58,659 nucleotides of DNA from Allopseudospirillum japonicum (GTDB lineage: Bacteria > Pseudomonadota > Gammaproteobacteria > Pseudomonadales > Halomonadaceae), in the NCBI RefSeq assembly GCF_900108915.1, contig NZ_FNYH01000012.1, positions 1 to 58,659 on the forward strand. The letters run 5' to 3'. Made by a program: the position numbers and the translations under genes. Position 1 is the first letter of the stretch. Each line of letters opens with the position of its first letter. This document shows, one piece after another, positions 34,375-43,182 of this stretch. The notes below the pieces were generated by a model. The model was given only the letters and a program-made list of their open reading frames with translations, had not been told where the DNA came from and did no database searches.

Positions 34375-35187
34375 ATGATGAATGCACCGGAAAATGATAA
34401 GACCTACCTTATGCCTTTGCCTATTTTGTATCAAGATGACCACCTGATTATCGTTAATAAACCCGCAGGGTTGCTTGTACACCCAAGCTGGTTAGATGCA
34501 CATGAAACAACCTCGGCTTTGCAACAAGTGAGTGAACAAGTGGATGGCCGGCCTGTGTATCCTGTACATCGCTTAGACAAGGCAACTTCTGGATTATTGG
34601 TATTCGCGTTTGCGGCAGAGACAGTTGCGCAATTGGCCGCTCAATGGTCAAGTGAGCAGGTGCAAAAAGAGTATCTTGCAGTGGTGCGTGGATATGGGCC
34701 TGAGAAGCAGCGTCTAGAACACGCACTGAAACCTATGGTGGATGATAAACGTCGCCGCCACCGCTATCTAAGCAAAGCGCCCCAAGCGGCAATCACGGAA
34801 ATGCAATGTTTAGCAAGGTGTGAGTGGCCAGTCAGTGTTGATCCTAAATATGCCAGTGCGCGTTATTCTTTGATGCTACTGCGTCCTCTAACTGGGCGCA
34901 AACATCAGCTAAGGCGTCATATGAAGCATGTAGCGCATCCAATTATCGGTGACCCTAAACATGGTAAAGGCATACATAACCGCTATTTTCGCGAGCATTT
35001 AGACGTTGCGCGCCTTTTACTTGCGAGCGTGCGCTTGCGCATACCTTTACCTTGGCAAGAGGGGGAAACCTTGGTGGTTGATGCACCTGTGGATGCGGAT
35101 TTTGCACAAATTATAACTTGCTTTGGTTGGCAGCAAGCAATCCCAAAAAATTGGTTACCTCAAGACACATCACCAGTAGAAAGTTAG
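34375..35187 (+). CDS. truC: tRNA pseudouridine(65) synthase TruC
   Basis: A 270-residue RluA-family pseudouridine synthase. The catalytic Asp68 lies in VHRLDKATSGLL. Features matching E. coli TruC are LVHPSWLDAHET near the N terminus and TGRKHQLRRHMKHVAHPIIG later. TruC modifies U65 in the acceptor stem of certain tRNAs. No S4 domain is present, as expected for TruC. The 3' end overlaps the convergent arsR-type gene by 4 bp. A start at the second ATG or at the internal Met13 is possible. Confidence 0.92.
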   Translation: MMNAPENDKTYLMPLPILYQDDHLIIVNKPAGLLVHPSWLDAHETTSALQQVSEQVDGRPVYPVHRLDKATSGLLVFAFAAETVAQLAAQWSSEQVQKEYLAVVRGYGPEKQRLEHALKPMVDDKRRRHRYLSKAPQAAITEMQCLARCEWPVSVDPKYASARYSLMLLRPLTGRKHQLRRHMKHVAHPIIGDPKHGKGIHNRYFREHLDVARLLLASVRLRIPLPWQEGETLVVDAPVDADFAQIITCFGWQQAIPKNWLPQDTSPVES

Positions 35188-35525
35188 CTAGTACAGCGTG
35201 TTGGACGGGTTGTCCCCATCGCTTGCAAGCGAGCTGAGCATTCTTGCAGAGTATCTTGAGTCCCTGCGCTGAGCTCACGTAACATTTGCCGAATCCACTG
35301 GGGTAATTTGGGGGAAAGACTATAAAAAACCCATTGCCCTTGGCGGCGATCCACCAATAAGCCATTGCCACGCAATAATGCAAGATGGCGCGAGATTTTT
35401 GGTTGAATCTCATCCAGAGCTTGCGTCAGTTCGCAAACACATAATTCCTCTTCTTGTAGTAAAAGCATCACTATGCGTAAGCGCGTATCGTCTGCTAAAG
35501 CCTTTAATAAAATCGTAGGTGACAT
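35184..35525 (-). CDS. arsR: ArsR-type metalloregulator
   Basis: A 113-residue ArsR/SmtB-family repressor with winged helix DNA-binding domain (KISRHLALLRGNGLLVDRRQ). The ELCVCEL motif puts Cys29 and Cys31 in the alpha-3 helix, the As(III)/Sb(III) site of arsenic-type ArsR. No arsenic efflux or reductase gene is visible in the window, so it is an orphan regulator or controls genes elsewhere. Dyads upstream may be its own operator. Confidence 0.88.
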   Translation of the reverse strand: MSPTILLKALADDTRLRIVMLLLQEEELCVCELTQALDEIQPKISRHLALLRGNGLLVDRRQGQWVFYSLSPKLPQWIRQMLRELSAGTQDTLQECSARLQAMGTTRPTRCTS

Positions 35526-35560
35526 GGGTCATCCCTAATTAACAAAATGAATACTTAATG

Positions 35561-35591
35561 CTTATTCAGATAAGAAAAAGCAATGAATAAG
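35561..35591. promoter_or_regulatory. Candidate ArsR operator
   Basis: CTTATTC and GAATAAG form an inverted repeat with a 17-nt spacer that includes an inner CTTAT/ATAAG dyad, about 40 bp upstream of arsR. ArsR proteins bind A/T-rich dyads of this kind, so autoregulation is plausible. The rest of the 222-bp gap to cobS shows only the small hairpin CATCG/CGATG. Confidence 0.35.
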
Positions 35592-35747
35592 GGGTTCATC
35601 GTAGCACGATGAAACTAGGCTCATTAAGCCATATATTCGCAAGGATGTTTACCTTTTTCTTGCAATTTTTTTAAGCAAAATCTCCTTTTTTTGGTGGGTT
35701 TAACTACAAAATCTGCAAATTTAAGTATAAGGATATGCTGTGTATAT

Positions 35748-36587
35748 TTAGTGCATAGTGGCGGAAAATCCCCACACCAAATAGAGTAAAATAATTAAAA
35801 TAAGTGTCTCTAAAATCTCAACGCTGGCACCGAGTAAATCACCTGTTAGACCACCTAAAGCCTGAGTCACTGTTTGAGCACTTCGATGACTTATAAAAGC
35901 AAGTGCAGCGGCGGCAAAGCAAGCGATGCCAGCGATGCGCCAGCAATAACCAAAACCCAATAAACAAAAGATGCCAATCAAGTAGGCCAAACTGACCGTC
36001 GTAAGGGTGCCTCGGCTTGGTGGGTGTTGTAAAAAGTGGCTTGCGATCCCTTGGGAACGGGCATAAGGATAAGTCACTAAAAGCCAAGGTAAGATCAAGC
36101 GTGCGCCCATAGGCGCGATGATCAAAGCCACAAGAGAGCCCAAGTCGGCTTGCTCTTGGTATAAAGACAACCAAGCATATAAGGCGCAAGTTTTTAATCC
36201 CAACAGCAAGTACAAACCAACGATGGCAAAAGGTCCAGAAGTGGGCTCACGCATCAAAGCGAGGGTTCGTTGTGGATCACCGCGTCCACCTGCCCAAGCA
36301 TCAAGCGCATCTGCAAAACCATCAAGATGCAAAGCCCCCGTAAGTAGAACCCACAAGGTCAAAACTAAAAGGGCGTTTAATGCAATAAAAGGGCTCAAAC
36401 TGAGGAAAACAGCCGCCAAATAAAGCCCTAGCCCTAAAAGTAAGCCAACCGCTGGATAGTACAAGCTGGCGTGTCCTAGGCAGCGAGTACAAGGCCAAGT
36501 ATGCAGGCGAATAGGTATACGGGTGAGAAATTGCACAGCGACAGCTGCAGCTTGGCACTCAAATTTTATTCTTGTATACACAAGCAA
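35748..36587 (-). CDS. cobS: Adenosylcobinamide-GDP ribazoletransferase CobS
   Basis: A 279-residue inner-membrane enzyme that joins adenosylcobinamide-GDP and alpha-ribazole to make cobalamin, the last step of nucleotide loop assembly. Signatures are FLTRIPI near the N terminus, GALHLDGFADALDAWAGG and LGGLTGDLLGA. There are about six membrane segments. The frame has no ATG near the expected start: TTG at 36587 or GTG at 36581 must be used, with AAAGGA just upstream. It is the third gene of a cobUT-cobC-cobS run on this strand. Confidence 0.95.
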   Translation of the reverse strand: MLVYTRIKFECQAAAVAVQFLTRIPIRLHTWPCTRCLGHASLYYPAVGLLLGLGLYLAAVFLSLSPFIALNALLVLTLWVLLTGALHLDGFADALDAWAGGRGDPQRTLALMREPTSGPFAIVGLYLLLGLKTCALYAWLSLYQEQADLGSLVALIIAPMGARLILPWLLVTYPYARSQGIASHFLQHPPSRGTLTTVSLAYLIGIFCLLGFGYCWRIAGIACFAAAALAFISHRSAQTVTQALGGLTGDLLGASVEILETLILIILLYLVWGFSATMH

Positions 36588-36636
36588 GTATCCTTTCTTA
36601 TCTATATAAAGTGAGTGAAAACCTCTATACAGAGAC

Positions 36637-37296
36637 TTATCCGCAAGCTGCTTGGCTGATTTTTTCTTGAGTAAAGGATGAGGCTTGCATGTGTATTTGG
36701 CATCTTGTGGTTATATCGTCAAGATCTTGCGGATGAGCCCAAGTGATATGCACTTGATATAAGGCAGCAAAAGGTACATTAAAGCTAAGCAAATGATGTA
36801 GGCTTTGCCCTTGTGCCCAACATAATAAGACACGAATGACGCCAGCATGGGTAACAACCAAAGAATGCGTGAGATTTTGGTGTATCAAACGAGATAAAGC
36901 ATTGGCAATTCTGGTGCCAAAGGCCGGTAAGTGCTCTGCTTCTGGTGGCGGGTAGCGTATAGGATCTTGCCAAAAATCGGAGAGCGCTTGTGGATACTGG
37001 GCGTATAAATCAGCACCTGAGCGCCCTTCCCAAAGACCAAAGGCATATTCTTGCCAGTCAGCCTGAGTGTGTATCTCTAAATGGTTGGCTTTAGCGTAAG
37101 CATTGGCAAACGCTGCGCAGCGTTGTAAGGGAGAAGTGATCACTTGGGTATATTGGGCGGTATGCGCTTGCAGGGCGGCGTCCATTTGTTGCCATCCCTG
37201 GGTTGATAAAGGCCAATCCGTGCGCCCAATATAGACGCCTGCACCGCCTGTGGTTTCTCCATGACGGAGGACATCAAAAGACAAAGTCGGCATCAC
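36637..37296 (-). CDS. cobC: Alpha-ribazole phosphatase-like (histidine phosphatase) CobC
   Basis: A 219-residue histidine phosphatase. The phosphate-binding RHGET lies at residues 11-15, and the second His is in VVTHAGVIRVLL. Position between cobUT and cobS points to alpha-ribazole-5'-phosphate (or adenosylcobalamin phosphate) as substrate, in nucleotide loop assembly. By sequence alone it could be a general phosphoglycerate mutase-like phosphatase; context decides. It is 38 bp downstream of cobUT and 49 bp upstream of cobS. Confidence 0.88.
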   Translation of the reverse strand: MMPTLSFDVLRHGETTGGAGVYIGRTDWPLSTQGWQQMDAALQAHTAQYTQVITSPLQRCAAFANAYAKANHLEIHTQADWQEYAFGLWEGRSGADLYAQYPQALSDFWQDPIRYPPPEAEHLPAFGTRIANALSRLIHQNLTHSLVVTHAGVIRVLLCWAQGQSLHHLLSFNVPFAALYQVHITWAHPQDLDDITTRCQIHMQASSFTQEKISQAACG

Positions 37297-37334
37297 TGGT
37301 ATCCCTATGTAAAATGATTTCCCTATCGTACTGC

Positions 37335-39059
37335 TTACTTGCTTTGTGAAACTTGCGCTTGTGCAAAGGTCGCCATGTGCTCATGTAACAAGCAGGCTTG
37401 GCGTAGTAAAGGTAAGGCTAAAGCAGCGCCACTGGCTTCACCCAAACGTAAGTCCAAATGAAGTAGAGGGTGTGCTTGTAAGTGTGCTAATAAAGCGGCA
37501 TGTGCAGGCTCAGCAGATTGATGTGCATAAAAGTACCAAGCTTGACTTCCAGGTTGTAGACGCTCAGCAATGCAAGCTGCCACAGTTACCATTAAACCAT
37601 CGAGCAAAAGGGGCAAGCCTTGCTGTGCTGCGCTGAGGCAAGCACCGACCAAACCAGCAATTTCTAAACCGCCTAGGCGTTGCAAGGCTAGCCAAGCGTC
37701 TTGGCCAATATGCGGTAAGTGTAAATCTAGGGCTTGTTGTAAAATACGTGCTTTATGCGCTTGTGCAACCGTATCTAACCCAGTCCCTGCGCCTGTAAGT
37801 TCGCTAAGAGGACGATTTAATAAGAAAGCAGCCAGTGCGCTGGCACTGCTGGTATTGGCAATCCCCATTTCTCCTAAAATTAATATCTGTGCGCCTTGAG
37901 CATGTGCTTGTTGTGCATACTCATAACCGATTTCCAACGCTGCTAAGGTATTGGCAGGAGTCATAGCCGCTTGATGGAGAAAGTTGGCACTGCCTGCACA
38001 AATACGATGGTCAAGGACATGCGGCAGTGCCTCTATTGGGGTTGCTGTCCCTAAGTTAATCACCTGAAATTCAGCATCTAAAGCCTGTGCAAGCACATTA
38101 ATCGCTGCACCGCCTTGGGAAAAATTACGGATCATTTCCACGGTAACACTTTGTGGGTAGGCTGAGACGCCTTCTTGAGCAATACCGTGATCTGCAGCAA
38201 AAATTAAAATATGTACTTGATCTAATTGCGGAAATAAACGATTTTGGCAACCAGCAAGTTGAATCACAGCCGTCTCTAAAAGACCTAAAGCTCCTAAAGG
38301 TTTAGTCAATTGGGCTTGATGTGCTTGGGCTTGCTCGGCCATTGCTGCATGAGGTTGCGCGACTGGCATTTGCATACTCGTCGGTAAAAAGGCAGCTAGC
38401 GTATAGTTAAATGTAGAGGTCTTCTTCATCTGCTCTATAGGTTGATCGGGCATATTCACTGTGTGTTGTCCCCAGTGACAACGTGCCTGATAAGAAGTGC
38501 TGGCATTGAGGCTAGAGACGGGTTGTATTTGAGGTGCTTCGTAAATGAGTTGTGGCCAGCCGGCATGCAAATGCCACACCCGATCAGCATGTGCCCCAAG
38601 GTATTGATGTAACCAGCCACTCAAATCACAAAAACGTCGGCTAAGCGCATTGGCTGGAATCACTCCCATACCGGTTTCATTAGATACCCACAGCAAGGTC
38701 CCCTTGTTTTGAGTTTGCAAGGTTTCACTGAGGCGATATAAAGCCGCAAGCTCAGTTTCTAAATGGATGCCTTCATCAATGCAGAGTAAGTTAGTAAGCC
38801 AAAGGGTTAAACAATCCACGAGAACACACGTTTGTGGTTTGAGGAGGGTTTCTAACTGTGCTGCAAGTTTTAAGGGACATTCGACTAAATGCCAATGGGG
38901 TGGGCGTTGCGCTTGATGGTGGGCAATGCGTGCTTGCATTTCTTCATCTTGTGCTTGCGCAGTTGCGACATAAGTCACAGGCCATTGCGAGGCCTGTGCT
39001 CTTTGTTGGGCAAAACGGCTTTTCCCTGAACGGGCACCACCTAAAATCAATTCTTGCAC
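37335..39059 (-). CDS. cobU/cobT: CobU-CobT fusion (cobinamide kinase/guanylyltransferase + NaMN:DMB phosphoribosyltransferase)
   Basis: A single frame of about 574 residues. The N-terminal 180 residues are CobU: P-loop GGARSGKS at 7-14, YVATAQAQDEEM, and LVDCLTLWLTNLL. A linker of about 55 residues leads to CobT: KPLGALGLLE, FAADHGIAQEGVSAYP, GEMGIANTSSASAL and the C-terminal RLGEASGAALALPLL holding the catalytic Glu. It would both activate cobinamide as GDP-cobinamide and make alpha-ribazole phosphate, supplying the two substrates joined by CobS. A GTG start at 39059 with CAGGAA 8 nt upstream fits CobU homology; ATG 39107 is the alternative. Confidence 0.93.
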   Translation of the reverse strand: MQELILGGARSGKSRFAQQRAQASQWPVTYVATAQAQDEEMQARIAHHQAQRPPHWHLVECPLKLAAQLETLLKPQTCVLVDCLTLWLTNLLCIDEGIHLETELAALYRLSETLQTQNKGTLLWVSNETGMGVIPANALSRRFCDLSGWLHQYLGAHADRVWHLHAGWPQLIYEAPQIQPVSSLNASTSYQARCHWGQHTVNMPDQPIEQMKKTSTFNYTLAAFLPTSMQMPVAQPHAAMAEQAQAHQAQLTKPLGALGLLETAVIQLAGCQNRLFPQLDQVHILIFAADHGIAQEGVSAYPQSVTVEMIRNFSQGGAAINVLAQALDAEFQVINLGTATPIEALPHVLDHRICAGSANFLHQAAMTPANTLAALEIGYEYAQQAHAQGAQILILGEMGIANTSSASALAAFLLNRPLSELTGAGTGLDTVAQAHKARILQQALDLHLPHIGQDAWLALQRLGGLEIAGLVGACLSAAQQGLPLLLDGLMVTVAACIAERLQPGSQAWYFYAHQSAEPAHAALLAHLQAHPLLHLDLRLGEASGAALALPLLRQACLLHEHMATFAQAQVSQSK

Positions 39060-39210
39060 GCAATGGTTTCCTGAAATTCCTGACAAACAAAACCAGCAAA
39101 AAGGCAAATAACGGCATGAAAGCCTAGTGTACTTAGGAGTCCAAGTATAACGGATTGCGTGGTAAAAAGAATCTAAAAAGGTGTATCAAAAAGCTACATA
39201 AATCAAAAGT

Positions 39211-40065
39211 CTACCAAGGAATTTGTTTGCCATCCCAAGCAAAAAAACGTCCGCTCTCATGCGGGCTCAAGTGGGCAATGACTTTGAGTAAGGCGCCGGC
39301 GGCGAATTCAGGAGAAAAAAGCTTATCTTTAGCAAGGCGCGTTTGAAAAGGCTTTGAAAGGGAAGTGTCTGTTGTCCCTGGGTGTAAAGCAACACAAATA
39401 CTAGCAGGATTAAGACGTTTTAATTCAATGGCGGTTGTACGTACTAATTGATTCAAAGCGGCCTTGCTTGCACGATAAGCATACCAACCGCCAAGCTGGT
39501 TATCTTCAATGCTTCCAACCCGTGCAGATAAAGAAGCTAATAATAAGGCGCCATGGCGGTTTAATTTGGGTAACAAGGCCTCAATGAGTAAGATGTGATT
39601 AATGGCATTCGCTGTAAAGTTGGCTTCTAGAGTTTCTCTCTGTACTTCCTGCAAGCGTTTTTCTGGTGTGAAGTCTGTATTGTGTAATAAACCGGTGGCG
39701 TTAATAATGCCATGCACTGGGCCTTCGATATGGTGATGGAGTTGTTTGAGTGCTTGATCATCGCTTAAATCAATTTGTAGTGGAATAATTCTGGGATCTG
39801 TTTGTGCATCCGTATGCAAGTCAGGTGCTGGATGTCTATGCAGGGCATAAATCCGCCGTATAGGAGGTAATAAGGGCAATAAACTGGTATCTGTTTCTGC
39901 GGGTAAGGGTAAGTTTTGAATGCCACGTTGTGCGGCAGTTACGCCTAACAAAAGATGTAAAAAAGCATAACCTAAACCACCATTGGCACCTGCAATGACT
40001 AAAGTCAAAGGCGCAGCTTCTTGCGCCATCTGGTAAAACACTTGGTTGCGCCGTCCTAATCCCAT
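39211..40065 (-). CDS. Short-chain dehydrogenase/reductase, C-factor-like
   Basis: A 284-residue SDR with GANGGLG (Rossmann turn), NATGLLH, and the YAYRASKAAL active-site Tyr-Lys. The C-terminal HPGTTDTSLSKPF segment resembles C-factor/CsgA-type SDRs. A stretch after the first strand (about 40-60) is longer than usual. The substrate is unknown. GGGGGAG precedes the ATG at 40065. It lies 123 bp downstream of zorB on the same strand, with no terminator clearly seen between, so cotranscription with zorAB is possible though not evident. Confidence 0.88.
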   Translation of the reverse strand: MGLGRRNQVFYQMAQEAAPLTLVIAGANGGLGYAFLHLLLGVTAAQRGIQNLPLPAETDTSLLPLLPPIRRIYALHRHPAPDLHTDAQTDPRIIPLQIDLSDDQALKQLHHHIEGPVHGIINATGLLHNTDFTPEKRLQEVQRETLEANFTANAINHILLIEALLPKLNRHGALLLASLSARVGSIEDNQLGGWYAYRASKAALNQLVRTTAIELKRLNPASICVALHPGTTDTSLSKPFQTRLAKDKLFSPEFAAGALLKVIAHLSPHESGRFFAWDGKQIPW

Positions 40066-40188
40066 AGATCTCCCCCGGAATCTTTTCTTATCATCGTTAT
40101 TTTGCTAGCAGTTACGACCTTAGTCTAGGGTATCTGTGCAAGAGAAAAAAGGATTAATCAAGAGAAAATAAGCGCAAAGACCAGTACC

Positions 40189-40917
40189 TCACTCTGTGAG
40201 TAGTCGGCGTACATTTTGATACGCTTGTAACTCAGGGCGACGTACCGTAAAACGAATATCAATACGCCGATTGCGGCGGTAGTCGTCCTCGTTTTGTTGA
40301 TCAGAGACAATAGGACGGCTGGCAGCATATCCACTGATAGAAAATAAGGGTTGTTGCATATGATTGCGCAAACGGTCAAGACGCTCGTTTTCAGCGAGCT
40401 CTTGGTTCCAAAACTCCCACAAAGAGATTGCGCGATAAGAAGACAGTCCCCAATTGCCTTTAGGACCACTGAAGGAGCGAATATCTGTGTGGCCTTCAAG
40501 AAAAATTGTGTCTAAATAGCGGCTGCGCTCATCTTTAGTAATCACTTTATTTAAGACATGACCAATTTCGGTGGCCGTTTTGTAATAACGTGGCTGGATA
40601 CCTGCTTCACCGGCATCAAAACCAAGCAGCTCATTAGGGATGCGTAACACACTATAATTGTCACTAATTTGCACTGGAATATCGCGTGCTTTAAGTTCAG
40701 CTGCGGCTTCCTCAAGTAAAGTGCGGCGAATTTGCTCAGCATACTGAAGATTTTCAATCGCGGCACTGACGGCCGCACGTGTTTGTACCAATTCCATAAT
40801 TAACACAAGGCAAGCAAGCACAAAAACGACTAATAAACCGGACATAATGTCCGAAAAGCTAATCCAGTAGGGATTTTCTTCATCGACCCCCGGTGGTTGA
40901 TGTCTATTTCTTCGCAT
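40189..40917 (-). CDS. zorB: ZorB-like MotB/OmpA-family protein
   Basis: A 242-residue inner-membrane protein: cytoplasmic N terminus, one membrane helix (about 21-43) starting with conserved Asp23 in ISFSDIMSGLL, then a periplasmic OmpA/MotB-like domain (about 85-230) with EGHTDIR and RNRRIDIRF, which binds peptidoglycan in the family. This matches ZorB, which with ZorA forms the proton-driven motor of Zorya anti-phage systems. ZorC, ZorD and ZorE, the known effectors, are not recognisable nearby. It overlaps the zorA 3' end by 14 bp, so the two are translationally linked. Confidence 0.87.
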   Translation of the reverse strand: MRRNRHQPPGVDEENPYWISFSDIMSGLLVVFVLACLVLIMELVQTRAAVSAAIENLQYAEQIRRTLLEEAAAELKARDIPVQISDNYSVLRIPNELLGFDAGEAGIQPRYYKTATEIGHVLNKVITKDERSRYLDTIFLEGHTDIRSFSGPKGNWGLSSYRAISLWEFWNQELAENERLDRLRNHMQQPLFSISGYAASRPIVSDQQNEDDYRRNRRIDIRFTVRRPELQAYQNVRRLLTE

Positions 40918-42832
40918 GAAGTTGAGCCTCTAATTCATCTAACAAAGCATTCATACCGCGTACAGAACGTTCCATAGCACTTGCAAATCCTTGGGTTTGT
41001 TGATTCCACTGCTGCATACGCTCATTCACTTGGGTTTGCACTTCTTTTTGATAAGCTTGTAGCCACTGCTGTGCTTGTACCTCGAGCCCTTGAACTTCAT
41101 CAGCAAGATGGCTACCTAGTTGGGCCACTTCTTGCCTTAAACTATGTAAGAAGCGTTCTTGATGCGTTTGCAATTGACTAAAGCTCGTTTGTGCCTGTTG
41201 CGCGCCTTGCTCAAAATATTGGGCACTAGATAATAAATGTTCTTGTAATTGATGGAGGGTGTTGGCATAGGTATTGAGGTGGTCGATAAGTTCACCATGC
41301 CGAGTACCAGCCACTTCGATTTGATGAGCAACGGCTCCTAATTGTTGGCCTAAAGCAGCACTGGTTCGCTGGAGATCTTGTGTCAGTGAACTGAGGGCAT
41401 GTGCACTACTATCAAGATGATGACCTGTTGCCGAAACGGCTTCACTAACTTGGGTAAGCCCTTGTAATACCTTGTGGTGTTGCTGTGCCATTACCTCCCC
41501 GTGTGCTTGTTGGGTATCTAATGTGTGTGCAAAGGCATCTAGGAGGTGGCGTTGTTGTGCCTGTAGTGCATGAAGTTGTTCATTAAAATGTGCCTGACGC
41601 TCTTGTTCACGGATCTCCACCGCGGCTAACTGGGTTTCGATCTGTTGGCCAACGCCACGGCTCAGGTGTACAAAACTGGTTTCTAACTGACGTAAATGCT
41701 GGCTGCTGGCTTCTTGCAGGCTTTGATATTGCTGCTGCATTTGGTGTGCTTGCTCGCGATTGAGCTCAAGTTGGGTATCTTGATGCTGACTCAGTGTTTG
41801 AAAGGTTTGCGCTAACTGGTTACTCATGCCGATGAGGGCTTGATTCATGTTTTGGGAAGCCTGCTCCAGCATTTGCCTTTGATTGTCTCCCGCACCACTG
41901 AGGCTTTCCATAAAACGCTGCACTAGCGTATCTAAGGCTTGAGTAGATTGTTCTTGTGCTTGCTGAACTAGGTTCTGTAGTGCCGGTTGCATCACTTGTG
42001 TCAGCGCTTGAGTGATAGACTTTTCCATCTCTGTACTGACGCCACTGAGGGCATGTTGCAAATGGGTGCCCAATGCTTGTGGTAAGTCTGCTAAAGCTTG
42101 CTGGCTTTGTACAAGAGGATGTTCCATCAGTAAGCGAGGCGCGATCTGATCTGCAGCGTATTGCAAATGGCTAATACTGGATTTGAGCTGGCGTTCACAT
42201 AGCTTTTCCGCAATGTTAAGCAACAAGCTCAATAAGACTCCCCATACTGAGGTGGCAAAAGCGACTGCAGCGCCTGCAATCATGGCATTAATGCCTGATC
42301 TGAGTTGGGCAACACCCGCTTCTTCATTGAGCTGTAATTCAGAAAGACCTAAAGTCAAGCCAACAAAAGTCCCTAAAACACCCAGCGCGACTAAAAAGCT
42401 CGGTGTTGCCGCTAACAGTCGATTGTTGCTAATACTGGCAGCCAGGGTATCGGCATTAAAATATTCATGCGCGCTGATGGGGTGTTTGAGTTCTTGCGTG
42501 TTGGCTTGTGTGGGGACGCAGACAAAGCCGTTACAGTAATCCTGCCACAAGGCTTGTAATCTAGCGGGCAAAAATGAGCCCTGCTCTTGTAGTAAAACAA
42601 GTTTTTCAGTTGCCGAAAGCGCAGGGGGAATGCCATGCACACAAGTATGCAGTTTACGGATATTAAGATAAGCACGTAGGCTAAAGATGAGTGTTAAAGC
42701 AAGTGCAAATACAAATAAGCCTATAAGAAATAACCAAAACCAAGCAGTGAGGGCACTTGGATGTCCGGAGTTTAATACCGCAAGGCTGATATCAGGCCAC
42801 AAGTGATCGAGTAAGGGAAAAAGATTAGCCAT
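40904..42832 (-). CDS. zorA: ZorA-like MotA/TolQ/ExbB-family protein with long cytoplasmic tail
   Basis: A 642-residue protein: membrane helix near 29-52, then the MotA/TolQ/ExbB pair at about 144-165 (LVALGVLGTFVGLTLGL) and 184-207 (AGAAVAFATSVWGVLLSL), and a 420-residue C-terminal Gln-rich coiled coil (about 220-642). A long cytoplasmic tail is the mark of ZorA, where it signals phage injection to effectors in Zorya defence. Here no Zorya effector follows zorB. Other large MotA-like proteins with coiled-coil tails exist, so a non-defence role is possible. It is divergent from ectA. Confidence 0.87.
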   Translation of the reverse strand: MANLFPLLDHLWPDISLAVLNSGHPSALTAWFWLFLIGLFVFALALTLIFSLRAYLNIRKLHTCVHGIPPALSATEKLVLLQEQGSFLPARLQALWQDYCNGFVCVPTQANTQELKHPISAHEYFNADTLAASISNNRLLAATPSFLVALGVLGTFVGLTLGLSELQLNEEAGVAQLRSGINAMIAGAAVAFATSVWGVLLSLLLNIAEKLCERQLKSSISHLQYAADQIAPRLLMEHPLVQSQQALADLPQALGTHLQHALSGVSTEMEKSITQALTQVMQPALQNLVQQAQEQSTQALDTLVQRFMESLSGAGDNQRQMLEQASQNMNQALIGMSNQLAQTFQTLSQHQDTQLELNREQAHQMQQQYQSLQEASSQHLRQLETSFVHLSRGVGQQIETQLAAVEIREQERQAHFNEQLHALQAQQRHLLDAFAHTLDTQQAHGEVMAQQHHKVLQGLTQVSEAVSATGHHLDSSAHALSSLTQDLQRTSAALGQQLGAVAHQIEVAGTRHGELIDHLNTYANTLHQLQEHLLSSAQYFEQGAQQAQTSFSQLQTHQERFLHSLRQEVAQLGSHLADEVQGLEVQAQQWLQAYQKEVQTQVNERMQQWNQQTQGFASAMERSVRGMNALLDELEAQLHAKK

Positions 42833-43079
42833 ATCAAGATCCTAAGCCTCCCTAGCCTTAGGGTAGACCCAAATTGATGAGTGAAAAGAAAATGCAAAAA
42901 TGGTTAAAACAGTATTTTGTAGTCAAGGATGCAAATTTTAAGGCAAAGATACAAGCAATGCATCTTATGTCGCTGTTCTCTCTCGATCAGTGTGTACGAA
43001 AAGTCCTTGGTTTTATGGCTGTTAGGATGGTCTTAGCTTGTACTAGCGAAACAAAGTGACGAGACGATGACAGGATTTT

Positions 43080-43152
43080 GATAATTTTAAATTATCGTGA
43101 AATCAGTTTTGGATAATAAAAAATTTGCACTTTGATAAAATCCTGTTATGAT
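43080..43152 (+). promoter_or_regulatory. ectABC promoter with upstream palindrome
   Basis: TTGCAC (43125-43130), a 16-nt spacer and TATGAT (43147-43152) form a sigma70-type promoter 30 bp before ectA. Upstream, GATAATTT-T-AAATTATC (43080-43096) is a perfect dyad suitable for a dimeric regulator. The rest of the 350-bp zorA-ectA gap holds no convincing gene; a 61-codon frame at 42874 lacks a ribosome binding site. Confidence 0.6.
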
Positions 43153-43182
43153 TGATCTCGAAGTCATCACCAAGACCTTTTT

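Noticed and set aside
35184-35525. Arsenic resistance operon
   Set aside because: Only the regulator is present; no arsB, arsC, acr3 or arsM is found on either side.
42874-43059. 61-codon plus-strand frame between zorA and ectA
   Set aside because: No ribosome binding site, no recognisable composition or homology, and it sits in a divergent promoter region.
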